The notes beneath the pieces are model-generated. The model made no database searches. It was given only the letters and a program-made list of their open reading frames with translations, and was not told where the DNA came from. Below, piece by piece: positions 45,301 through 53,521 of a DNA stretch of 64,000 nucleotides. The position numbers were made by a program, and so were the translations under genes. The stretch's first letter is position 1; each line of letters starts with the position of its first letter. Location of the stretch: NCBI GenBank assembly GCA_030248135.1, contig JASANC010005656.1, forward strand, positions 55,570-119,569, given 5' to 3'. The DNA comes from Theristus sp. LFF4_11. Lineage: Eukaryota; Nematoda; Chromadorea; Monhysterida; Xyalidae.

Positions 45301-48038
45301 CGATTGAGGTTATTTATTTTTTATTTTTGCTCCATCGTATGACAGCTGACGCACAACGCACCAAACTGGTGTATACCCGCACGAGCACACGGGTACGATG
45401 TTATTGTTAATTAAGTAGCAGTGGGAAACATCAAGCAAACCTTCGTCAGCACACAGGTGTGACGGTCGCCACAGACGATGTGTCCAACGGTCAGATAGCG
45501 GAGTGCGCGAATGTGCTGCGGCAGTTTGCGGTCTGAGGTGGCATTATTTACGGATCGAGAATAATGGAATCGATAAAATGGATTGTCACCCTCGCGGCCT
45601 GGTGGTAGTGCGTCAGACTATTGTCTGTGCGCTCGGGGGTTCGAGCCCCGCCGAGGGGTGTATGGGCACTTAATGATAGAAAACTCGATGGGCGCCCTAC
45701 TCGATGGCGTTCTGTGCGCTTTTCTATGTTAGCCATGGCAAAAATTCATGCCTAAAAATCGCAACAACAACAAGAAAATTGAAAACCGGCGCAACTGCTA
45801 ACCACGCACCCTCATTATCGCCGCAACCGAGCTGTCCATCCTTGTTACACCCGAACGTGAACACGGCGCCGGACACGGACAGCACGCACGAATGGCGCCC
45901 GCCGGCGGCGATGCTTCCAATCGGCACACCTGCGAGACTCGTCAGACACTGCGGATGGGTGACGCAATCGGTTGGCGTCGATTCAGGACTCGAGCGCTTG
46001 CTCGCGCCGAGACCCGTTTGACCAGAGTCGTTGCGGCCCCAGCTGAACAGCATGCCGTCTGCGAATGGAACATGGCCGGTCGTTGGGGTGGGCTGCTGTT
46101 TTCTTGAGGCCACTCTGGTGGTATGGTTCAGTTGTCAATAATGTAGTAAAACCACTGTTGTTGTTTGTTGCCGGTACTGTGTAAGAATATCGTGTCAATT
46201 AAGCGTCAGTCAGGCGTGACCGATATTTTTTTTGACCGCCACAAATCGCGAACGCTCGTTCAGACGCCGGTAGCATCAAACCGTCAGCCCGTACGAGACC
46301 GATACACGGAAACATTCCTTGCTTGAAAGCAGCTTTTCGATCTTTTCGAATGGGTCACCAAATTTTCAAGAGGATGTTTGTTGTGTTTATCCATGACATC
46401 TCGGCCGATCCGATCGCAATGAACGGATTGCCTGATTTTCATGTCATGTCATGTCACCCCCTTGAACATCGGGCTGATCCAGTCCACAAAAAAACCGAAA
46501 ACAGCTCCGAGTCCGAAACATAGTTGTTCTAGGGGGGGGGGGGGGGCTGGGGAGCCGCCCCGCCCCCCAAAAAAATTTCGAATCTATCTCTATCAGACAG
46601 GTTTTTTTTGGCACAGCTATTATCTATTAAAAAAAATTTTCAGCCAGCTATCTATCTGAAATTTTTGTCTTCAAAGACATAAAATGAGTCAATTTTTGAC
46701 CAAAATTGACTATTTTTGCTCGTAATTCTTGAAAATTTCGCTAATTTTAAGTAAACTACGCGTTTAAACTTGATTTTTAGTGTATTTTTAGCATTATTTT
46801 GCTGTTTTTATAGCTTTTTAGCGTTTTAGCTATCTATAGAAATAATGATCGCACACACAGTAATTGGGTTGTATACTTGCTTCCTTGCTCTATCTATCAA
46901 ATTTCAAAATTTTGACCGCCCCCCCACGGCCCCCCCAAAATTTTCCAGCTATCTATCTGGAAAATTTGCTCCAGCTATCTATATCGCCCCCCCCCACCCC
47001 AACCCCTCGGTCTAGAACAACTATGGTCCGAAAGCCAGAAAGAACGTCTACCTTGGAACACAGTACACAATAGAAAAGCAACACAGTACCTTGCGTCAAC
47101 GCGAGCACATGCTCGCTGCCCGCAGACACTTGGATCACTTCGAGTAGATTCACGAACGTCGGCGAGTTTCGTTGTCCGTCTCGATCGCCGAGGCCCAGCT
47201 GGCCGTACGCATTGGCGCCCCACGCGAACAGACGCTGGTTTTTCGTCAGTGCCAACGAGAATTCGGAGCCGCACGCGACGCGGACGACATCCGGCGAGAG
47301 GTTGCTCACTCGACCTGAATGGAGAGAAAACAGCGGATTGGCTGAAATTGTTGTCGTTTGATACATAAGTTTGTGTTCGTGATCAGAGACAGATCATGAA
47401 ATACACAGTCTTGAAAACACACACGACGTGCAAACAACTGCTATCGGCATGCGTGCATGATTCGAAATGTCCGAAATTAGAGCACACTGTTATGCACACA
47501 GTGATGTTGCACAGTACAGACACCAGCCCATGCGCACACATGCGATATCACAGCAGCACCAGTGTCAGCCGCAGCGTGTCAGTACCGTGGGTGTGGTGTG
47601 CGTTGAGAAATGGGCAACATCATTGCGTTACAACGAAGTTTTCCATCACTGTGTTACAACGAAGTGTTCTGCTTTGCAGCTTGACATGTCTCAAGGCAGA
47701 ATATGACCCAAATTTACAATTCATGCAATGTCCCGTGGTGTTTGTTTGCGTTTATCAGGCCAATGGATAGTGACACTCCTTCCTTCGCCTTCCAGGCTGT
47801 TTTCGTCAGCCGACCCACCCGGTATACAGCGAATCTCCGCCGTCTCATCGTGACTGCCATTCCCGCGTCCGAGTTGGCCGAATTCATTGCTGCCAAACGA
47901 ATATAACGAATTATCGGCGAGTCGAATCAGCACATGCGCGGAGCCGCAGGCCACTTCGGCCACCGGAGGAAGACACGGCGTGTCGAAGTAGGTGAGCAGT
48001 CGCGGTGTCCGCTCCGTCCACGTGAGCTCGTCGTCGTC
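30394..48038 (-). CDS. HERC4: HERC4-like E3 ubiquitin ligase (5' end missing)
   Basis: A HECT-type E3 ligase that takes ubiquitin from E2 onto a catalytic cysteine and passes it to substrate; RCC1 repeats bind partners. Exons, 5' to 3': 48038-47819, 47314-47090, 46058-45810, 45532-45441, 44946-44795, 44261-43943, 43530-43439, 42951-42895, 42648-42525, 42233-42038, 41738-41605, 41381-41229, 34750-34646, 33972-33787, 33628-33473, 32752-32598, 32229-32028, 31553-31422, 31133-30995, 30560-30394. Phases agree throughout, giving about 1084 residues, close to the family length. Six RCC1 blades are visible (SFGSNEFGQLG, AWGANAYGQLG, SWGRNDSGQTG, TFGCNKDGQLG, TFGANECGQLG, AWGAAAVGQLG); the family has seven and the first is absent. 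The linker has GGDQSF. The HECT lobe has DAGGVKKEFF, GLAIYN, LTGSDRIP and catalytic Cys in HTCFNLLDLP. It starts phase 0 at a good acceptor, so an upstream exon exists. Confidence 0.93.
30634..30812 (-). repeat. tRNA-derived SINE, copy 3
   Basis: Minus-strand copy of the SINE at 33234-33437, with the same GCCGAGGGGTGTATAGGCAC body and a (CAA)n tail. About 20 bases between box A and the anticodon arm are deleted. It lies in the HERC intron between exons 31133-30995 and 30560-30394. Confidence 0.8.
32879..32964. repeat. 86-bp near-perfect hairpin
   Basis: Arms CATTCATGAAGCAGTATTTA and its complement, each extending to about 30 bases, enclose a short loop. A decayed relative is at 21756-21816. 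It lies in an intron of the HERC-like gene. Confidence 0.85.
33234..33437 (+). repeat. tRNA-derived SINE, copy 1
   Basis: The head resembles a tRNA-Cys: box A TGGCCTGGTGG, anticodon arm GACTGCAGTC (loop with GCA), box B GGGATCGAGCCCC. A non-tRNA body follows, then a (CAA)n tail. Relatives are at 45583-45773 (+) and 30634-30812 (-). Inserted in a HERC intron, opposite to the gene, 35 bases from the exon 33628-33473 donor. Confidence 0.88.
34023..34192. mobile_element. hairpin MITE (CAGTCGAACTC family)
   Basis: A 170-bp element, almost entirely two inverted arms (CAGTCAAACTCTAAATTATA on the left and its complement on the right) flanked by TA on both sides. The arms include TCAGCTGATTGGT and GGTCACGTGA. 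Other copies are near 14690-14826, 43146-43228 and 59582-59753. Lies in a HERC intron. Confidence 0.88.
34846..35140. mobile_element. MITE, CAGTATGGCCGA family, copy 3
   Basis: Same interior as copies 1, 2 and 4 (GGCGGGATCAGCCGCAGACT, GCACCCTGAAAAA) and the same inverted ends, the left one diverged to CGTAATGGCCGAATAAA. TA follows the right end. About 95 bases separate it from the HERC exon 34750-34646 acceptor side. Confidence 0.75.
35787..35837 (+). CDS. putative ORF1 exon 2 of Penelope-like element
   Basis: A 51-base open stretch between a good acceptor (CCTTTTCTTCAG) and a donor (CAG followed by GTCGCA). It encodes PRTPLLSGVDRRPLGAQ. It is phase 0 at both ends and so joins the ORF1 exon at 35966. 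Judged from splice-like borders and phase only. Confidence 0.4.
35966..36715 (+). CDS. ORF1-like protein of the retroelement
   Basis: An open frame of 249 codons after the acceptor GGTTTTTCAG. The first 55 residues are Gly/Lys/Ala-rich and basic. The rest (FIVISGIDKNC, NGNFIARFESPKLVHKIITF, VHVFKDRSEDEIEQNKRLRK) resembles the RRM-like fold plus C-terminal domain of retrotransposon ORF1 proteins, which bind element RNA. The tail is Ser/Ala-rich and acidic. That resemblance is by eye. I do not know ORF1s as a standard part of Penelope-like elements, so it may be a lineage-specific addition. Confidence 0.6.
   Translation, partial: PTPPRPNAWVTVGGAGSGSHKSNGKAAKNGPPADQWRSQAGGKAKAKGTGGGRFISSAEFNRLRNRFNPIETFVKDHFIVISGIDKNCKKSNKEIMMEVMRNGMNLSDEEIDAIVGPLIKRANGNFIARFESPKLVHKIITFYRLRMKNWKAFGLYNVHVFKDRSEDEIEQNKRLRKVMDKLKEAGLHCFQKSDTLIGVNNFPGRTDQEPEVKQFWQWSKWLETDQASTSTAVASSSATGAIDTNMDDF
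37089..37964 (+). pseudogene. GIY-YIG endonuclease of Penelope-like element
   Basis: An open frame of 291 codons. A Cys-rich stretch (CLDECFGMSKC, CKTCEF) precedes a GIY-YIG nuclease core: VVYLISCKKC, then QYVGQTKRKFRDRVGEHLN, then a downstream LLSAENFWMRVL. Penelope-like elements use this nuclease to nick target DNA. Here it lies before the reverse transcriptase, the order described for the Naiad/Chlamys-type permuted elements, not the canonical C-terminal position. The frame ends just as the next overlapping frame begins (37936), so a single-base shift probably broke one polyprotein. The true start codon is unclear. Confidence 0.8.
37936..40024 (+). pseudogene. Penelope-like reverse transcriptase, decayed
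   Basis: Frame 37936-38961 carries the linker with a CxC motif (LLAKCACSDD, 38344-38352), then HVLSGNLDIITDSELKQLF and the finger motif VVTSVDKASNNYVFIC. Broken frames follow: SADFSNLFPSLPHG (near 39179, motif A with its Asp), RYVDDVLCIN (catalytic YVDD at 39546-39557), then after a stop at 39613 an intact frame 39623-40024 with FLDFTITI and IRFGRICTELDDF. At least two frame changes and several stops lie between 38962 and 39622, so the copy is dead. The CxC linker between endonuclease and RT supports the permuted class. Confidence 0.82.
40174..40326 (+). CDS. putative ORF1 exon 1, displaced downstream
   Basis: Begins ATG TCG AAT and encodes a 51-residue basic peptide (MSNTGKFKIPIHPSNRTRAD and onward to KRHNNK), ending phase 0 at a GTTGGT donor, a donor type used elsewhere in this window. 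Phase and composition suit the missing first exon of ORF1 (35787-36715), yet it lies 4 kb downstream. This fits a tandem arrangement of truncated Penelope copies. Inference; it could be an unrelated open frame. Confidence 0.35.
43146..43228. mobile_element. hairpin MITE (CAGTCGAACTC family), short copy
   Basis: An 83-bp internally deleted copy: TA, CAGTCGAATTTTAAATTATA, then CAGCTGATTGGTG, ending GAGTTCAACTG before TA. Lies in the HERC intron between exons 43530-43439 and 42951-42895. Confidence 0.7.
45583..45773 (+). repeat. tRNA-derived SINE, copy 2
   Basis: Same family as 33234-33437. Box B is better preserved (GGGTTCGAGCCCC), while the anticodon loop is mutated (ACTATTGT). It occupies 191 of the 277 bases of the HERC intron 45533-45809, opposite to the gene, and ends in CAACAACAACAAG. 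Confidence 0.88.
46519..47025. mobile_element. hAT-like MITE with 8-bp target duplication
   Basis: A 507-bp element with inverted ends CATAGTTGTTCTAG / CTAGAACAACTATG, flanked on both sides by GTCCGAAA (46511-46518 and 47026-47033). The interior has a long G-tract after the left end, a C-tract before the right end and several AGCTATCTATC motifs. The duplication length fits hAT. It lies in the HERC intron between exons 47314-47090 and 46058-45810. A fragment of a relative is at about 48215-48330. Confidence 0.88.
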
Positions 48039-48499
48039 CTGAATGATAATAAAAAGGACTTTTTTCATGGTACTTTTTCTTCTTTCGTTCTCAATGACGA
48101 TTGTTGTTTTTTTAACAACCCTGCTCACTGCCTGCACTTGAAATAAAATACCTTTTCTGAAGAAAATCAACAATCAAGCACTCTTTCACAACACAATCAA
48201 CCATATCTCGATCCGTCCCCATATCTATCCAATCCATCTAGAAAATTTTCTCCAGCTATCTATATCGCCCCCCCCCCCCACCAACCCCTCGGCTCTGGAG
48301 GAACCCGAACAACTATGCCCTTTCCCCGAACAACAATTTTTTTGCCAGCGCACCCCCCCCCGGGGCTTGGCCCCCACCCTCAGGAAAATTTGCTGCCCGT
48401 GCACCCCCCCCCTCACCGAGAAGGCACCTGACTGACACCCCCCCTCTAAAATTAGGCAAACGGGGGGTTTTTGGGGGTGGGGGGGGGGGGGGGGGGAAA
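48039..48499. other. MITE fragment and homopolymer tracts
   Basis: No exon seen upstream of the first HERC exon here. The part at about 48215-48330 resembles the right half of the hAT-like MITE (AGCTATCTATATCGCCC ... CCCCTCGG ... GAACAACTATG). C- and G-tracts follow, the longest a G run near 48479-48496, where assembly or base calling may be unreliable. Confidence 0.5.
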
Positions 48500-50053
48500 T
48501 CTATTACTACTAAATTTACAATTTGTCTGTCTGTCCGTCACACTTTTGAATTGGCGCCCATTTTTTGTTATTTTTGCCATTTTTGCCATTTAAGAAAGCT
48601 TCATCCCAATCTCAATCTCAATCTATTTTTAATATCACTTAAAGTTGTTTACACAAAACGCCGCTCTTCACAGTTGAAAGTCATCATGATACCACGGTTT
48701 TCAAATTAATACTCCATGATTATGAGCGATAATTTCAACGCAACGCACGATGGGCACATGGCAATTGTTGCTGCTAAAACTTGACGAGCGACTGCGAAAG
48801 ATGTAACAAAACCGTCTTTGAAAAAAGTTAGTTTTTTTTAATTGGGTCGCAATGGTATTTACCAGTCATTTTTTATTTATTTATTTATTTATTTGTTCGC
48901 TTTTTTTACTTTGCAGGCTTGGGTTATGTTAGGGTAAACGGGTAAAAAGAACCAATGACTGTAAAACGAGAGTTAAAAAACGTCACTTTATTGTTTCTTC
49001 TATTCATTTTCATTTTACAAAAAAGGCTTGGCTTATGTTAGGGTAAACGGGTAAAACAGGCATTAGCTTTTTAAAACGGGTACTTGAAAAAAATGTTTAA
49101 TTTTATATTTTTATTCAATTTTACTTAACTTACAAAAAGGATTGACTTAGGTTAGGGTGAACGTGTAAAAATAGCAAAATCATAAACTTCGCATTTTCAC
49201 TTTACAAAAAATGCTTGGCTTAGGTAAACGGGTAAAATCGATCTTACTTCACTTACAAAAAGGCTTGACTTAGGTTAGGGTGAACGGGTAAAAATAGCAA
49301 AATCATAAAATTTCGCATTTTCACTTTACAAAAAAGGCTTCGCTTATGTCAAGGTAAACGGGTAAGAGAAGCTTTAGCTTTTTGAAACGGGTAATTGAAA
49401 AAACGTTAGTTTTTATACTTTTTATTCGATCTTACTTCACTTACAAAAAGGCTTGACTTAGGTTGGGGTGAACGGGTAAAAATAGCAAAATCATAAACTT
49501 CGCATTTTCACTTTACAAAAAAGGCTTCGCTTATGTTAGGATAAACGGGTAATTGAAACATTAGCTTTTTAAAACGGGTAATTGAAAAAACGTACATTTT
49601 TATACTTTTTATTCAGCTTTACTTCACTAACAAAAAGGCTTGACTTAGGTTAGGGCGAAAGGGTAAAAATAGCAAAATCATAAACTTCGAATTTTCACTT
49701 TACAGAAAAGGCTTCGCTTATGTTACGGTAAACGGGTAAAAGAAGCATTAGCTTTTTAAACCGGGTAATTGAAAAAAACGTTAATTTTTACATTTTTTAT
49801 TCAATTTTACTTCACCTACAAAAAGGCTTGCCTTAGGTTACGGTGAACGGGTAAAAATAGCAAAATCATAAACTTCGCATTTTTTATTTATTTAAATACA
49901 TTAAAAAATATTGTATTGTAGGCGGCTTCACGGCAGCACAAGGTAAATTTTCTTTAGATTGGTTATTCAGTAAACGTTACGGTTTTTACTTTTTAATTCA
50001 ATGCCACTTCACCAAAAAGCTTGGCATTGATTAAGCTCGGGTCCATTGGCTAG
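48500..50053 (+). mobile_element. Helitron copy A, non-autonomous
   Basis: Starts TCTATTACTACTAAATTTAC followed by GTCTGTCTGTC, ends with a GGGTCCATTGG-type motif and CTAG, and is preceded by A, as expected for Helitron insertion between A and T. The interior holds a tandem array of about 187-bp units (TAGCAAAATCATAAA recurring at about 49300, 49485, 49672 and 49859). No Rep/helicase coding. It abuts copy B directly. Confidence 0.82.
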
Positions 50054-51258
50054 TCTATATTATTAAATTTACAAAGTGTCTGTCTGTCTGTCTGTAACCG
50101 CGTGTCATTTTTGGCCGATTTGAATTGGCGCCCTTTTTTGCTACTTAAGAAAACTCCATCTCAATTTCTTTGACCTATTTTTTTATTAATGCCAGTTGAG
50201 ATTGTTTTCTCAAAACGTCGCACTTCATAGCTGTAGTCATCATGATACTCTTTGGTCAACAGAGACAGTTCAGTGCAGCATAGGCAAATAGAAGCGTGGC
50301 TGATCAAAACTTGATGATTGACTGGGAAAGATGTAACAAAACCGTCTTTGAAAAAAGTTTGAACTTTTTTGTTTTTAAAAATCGGGTTGCAAAACGCACA
50401 TCGACATCGGCATTGCAAGTTGCACTTTGGATTCAAAACAAGTACATTTCATTGAAATTTTTCAACCTAACGCACGATGGGCAACTGGCAATTGTTGCTG
50501 CTCAAAACTTGACGAGCGACTGCCAAAGATGTAACAAAACCGTCTTTGAAAAAAGTTAGTTTTTTAATTGGGTCGAAATGGTATTTACCATTCATTTTCA
50601 CTTTGCAAAATGTTTGGGTCATGTTGGGGTAAACGGGTAAAAAGAAGCAATGACTGCAAAACGAAATTATAAACGTCACTTTTTTGTTTCTTCTATTCAT
50701 TTTCACTTTAGAAAAAAGGCTTGGCTTATGTTAGGGTAAACGGGTAAAAGAAGCATTAGCTTTTTAAAACGGGTATTTTTTAATGAAAAAACGTTAATTT
50801 TTATATTTTTTATTCAATCTTACTTAACTTACAAAAAGGCTTGACTTAGGTTAGGGTGAACGGGTAAAAATAGACAAAATCATAAACTTCGCATTTTCAC
50901 TTTACAAAAAAAGGCTTGGCTTAGGTAAACGGGAAAAAAGCATTAGCCTTTTAAAACGGGTAAATGAAAAAAAACGTTAGTTTTTAAATTTTTTATTCGA
51001 TTTTACTTCACTTACAAATGGCTTGCCTTCGGTTAGGGTAAACGGGTAAAAATAGCAAAATCATAAACTTCGCATTTTTTATTTATTTGAATACATTAAA
51101 AAATATTGTATTGTAGGCGACTTCACGGCAGCACAAGGTAAATTTTCTTCAGGGTTATTTATCAGTAAACGTTACTGTTTTTTCTTTCTAAGTCAATGCC
51201 ACTTCACCAAAAAGGCTTGGCATTGATTAAGCCACATGAGCTCGGGTCAATAGGCTAG
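50054..51258 (+). mobile_element. Helitron copy B, joined head to tail to copy A
   Basis: Starts TCTATATTATTAAATTTAC immediately after the CTAG of copy A and ends GAGCTCGGGTCAATAGG plus CTAG, followed by T. It shares the body of copies A and C. Its 5' part encodes in the antisense direction the same short open frames seen in copy C, which are repeat-derived. Confidence 0.82.
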
Positions 51259-51358
51259 TACCATTAATGGCAGCTCAATAAATTAGTTGAGTAGTTTGTT
51301 GAATAAGCGTTTCAAGTGTGTTTGACGTGTTTGTTTTCAATATACGTAAACGTTTCCA

Positions 51359-53339
51359 TCACTTCACTATCACAGTAATTCTGTTTAAAAGGAACTCATA
51401 AATGTTGATTTCGCTTCTCTTCACACCATTCATGGCCAACAATTCATTTGATATGCACTTTTCTCGTTGTTGTGGCAGTTGTTGTTTTGATGACTGTTGA
51501 ATTCGTTGTTCATTCGTGTGTTTTTTATTGGCGTCGATTTTGAATAAATCAATGGGCGAAACGTCGTGCTGCGTAATGATCTTTGCACACCCTGTACCAT
51601 CATCAGAAATCTCGGTTTTGCAGTTTGCCAGAAGATTGAGCTGCAATAATTTTACAGAAACGGAACCTAAAGTGCGTTTGTTTAAACGTGTTACTTTTTT
51701 CGCGGAATACAGAGCATGCGAAACTTTGGATCACACTGAGAAGAACGGATGTATCGGGTTTGGTTGACTGACAGTCAATCAAGCACCGCTCCCCATTTAT
51801 GGCTACAGAGTAAATCTGTTTTCTTGCAACTCCGATCCCGTTCGTTCTTCTGTCGCGAGCTCTGTGTTCTGCGAAAAAAACGACAAGTTTAAGCAAACAT
51901 AGTGTACGGAATGACCGAGTAAACATGGCAGCTTTTTTCAGGGTGCAAGGAGCGCGCGAAATTTGAATGAAAGAAAATAGACGTTCAGAAACCAACATGT
52001 GTGCCAAATTTGACGTGTTTTTTCAGACTAATGGATTCTTCGTGCTGTTATGTTCATTCTTGCTCCTTTGAACACATGATTAGGAGTTGTGTTGGCATTT
52101 TTGAAAAAGACAACTCCTAGTCTGCGACTGATTCCGCCTTGACGGGCTGCCTTTTTTATTCGGCCATACTGTATGTAAATTTCTCTTTTCAATGGCATGT
52201 CCCTGTAAAAGCCACCTTTTTAGAAAAAATCCAATCTGACGTGATAATTGGTTTCATCCTGCTGGTTTTTGGACCAATCAGCACAGAGAATGTAAAAAGC
52301 AGCCAATTTAGCAAAATGTAAAAACAGACGAGTTTGTCATTGTACCTCATCTGCTGCAGTCGTTTTGAAATGAGCATCATTCTTGCCGAAATTCGATTCA
52401 ACAAAGTGGCGATTCATAATCTGAGGTGAATGCAGACGAATTCTTTTTGCTTTCATTTTTATTTTGAAATTATAGCTGGATTGAGTACAAATGAATTGCA
52501 TTGTGGCTGTTCTATCTGTCTTTTCTGTCTGCCTAAACCAATCAGCTTGTACCGAACTGAAACAAGGGACCAATCAACAGGACACGATTTGTGAATTAAA
52601 AAAAAACGCTGACCATCATTGCTACTGGCTCGTTCATCACCGCGTTTCGCAAATAGAAGCACGCTGATTGGTTGCTGCTCGTTTCGTTTCCAGCCAACGT
52701 TTCCAATGACATTTCCAGCGCACGCCACACGAGCAACGTTTGAATATCTAGCTGTCAACATTTGAGAAACGTTGCGCAATTCCAGCACGCTCATTGGCGC
52801 TGCATCATTTGTTGATGTGATGTGGATGTGTCCAAACTGTTTGAAAATGTGAACATCGCTCGTACTCACTCGAAACAAAATACAAAGACAAAAACGACCC
52901 GCGGACTGGACTGTGGCTGTTCAGTGAAAGGACAAAGCAAAAGTTGCAAACCGCCGCTCACCCAAATAGCCCAATCGAAATCCGGCCACTTTTTCGCAAT
53001 CACATATTTGTGCAGTAATTGTTCAACATTTGGGGATCCACTGGATTTGGACGGCACTATGGCAAACGTGGTCGTGTTGGTCACTGTTTTTATTGTAAAA
53101 TCTTGATGATTTCGATCACTTTCAGCTCTCGGTTTCGTTGTGATGTAGACTCGTCTCCAACAGTTTTTTGCCCAAGTTTGGTTGATTTGGTCAATCAGCC
53201 CCAACACACCACCCCAGAGTGCGGTGCTGGTTATGAGACACAAAATCTTCATTTTCGTCGATTGAACAGTTTTTCGGGGCTTCTGGTTGCGTTCGGTTCG
53301 GAACGTCAAGTTGTAGATCAGGAATTGAAGCCAACGCAT
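51359..53339 (-). CDS. core-1 galactosyltransferase-like protein, DxD exon missing
   Basis: A divergent member of the C1GALT1-like glycosyltransferase family (type II Golgi proteins that extend O-glycans). Exons: 53339-52962 (start uncertain), 52836-52711, 52420-52346, 51640-51359, all phase 0, giving about 286 residues. Exon 1 has KILCLITS and NQTWAKNC, matching the family's RxLCWVxT and TWxxRC, and ends FDWAIW, the DWFLK position. Later segments align with the AGYVLS region, the cysteine-centred segment and a C-terminal GTGCAKIITQHDVSP that mirrors the family's GPGCCSDxAVSFHYV. The DDDTYV metal-binding stretch, present in the neighbour at 54.7 kb, is absent; the intron where it should be is 125 bases and lacks it. 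Enzymatic activity is doubtful. Intron 3 holds a MITE. Confidence 0.65.
51907..52171. mobile_element. MITE, CAGTATGGCCGA family, copy 4
   Basis: A 265-bp copy flanked by TA, left end CGGAATGACCGAGTAAACAT, right end CGGCCATACTG. It is inverted relative to copy 1. Lies in the third intron of the DxD-less galactosyltransferase gene. Confidence 0.85.
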
Positions 53340-53521
53340 TTGCGACGGTTTGATGTAGTGGAAGTTTATGAACTCTTTTGGGTTGTGTGTCTGGTTTCGC
53401 GTTGTTGTTGGTGATCCCGTTTTTACCCGCCGATCTTGAATGTACAACCAATCGGCAAGAAAAATCTGGAGAACAATCCCGAAATTCAAAACAGACTATC
53501 TATCACAAAGAGTAATGGCAA

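Noticed and set aside
48900..51060. Telomeric repeat (TTAGGTTAGGG)
   Set aside because: The motif occurs once per unit of about 187 bp inside Helitron copies and is never in a simple tandem run.
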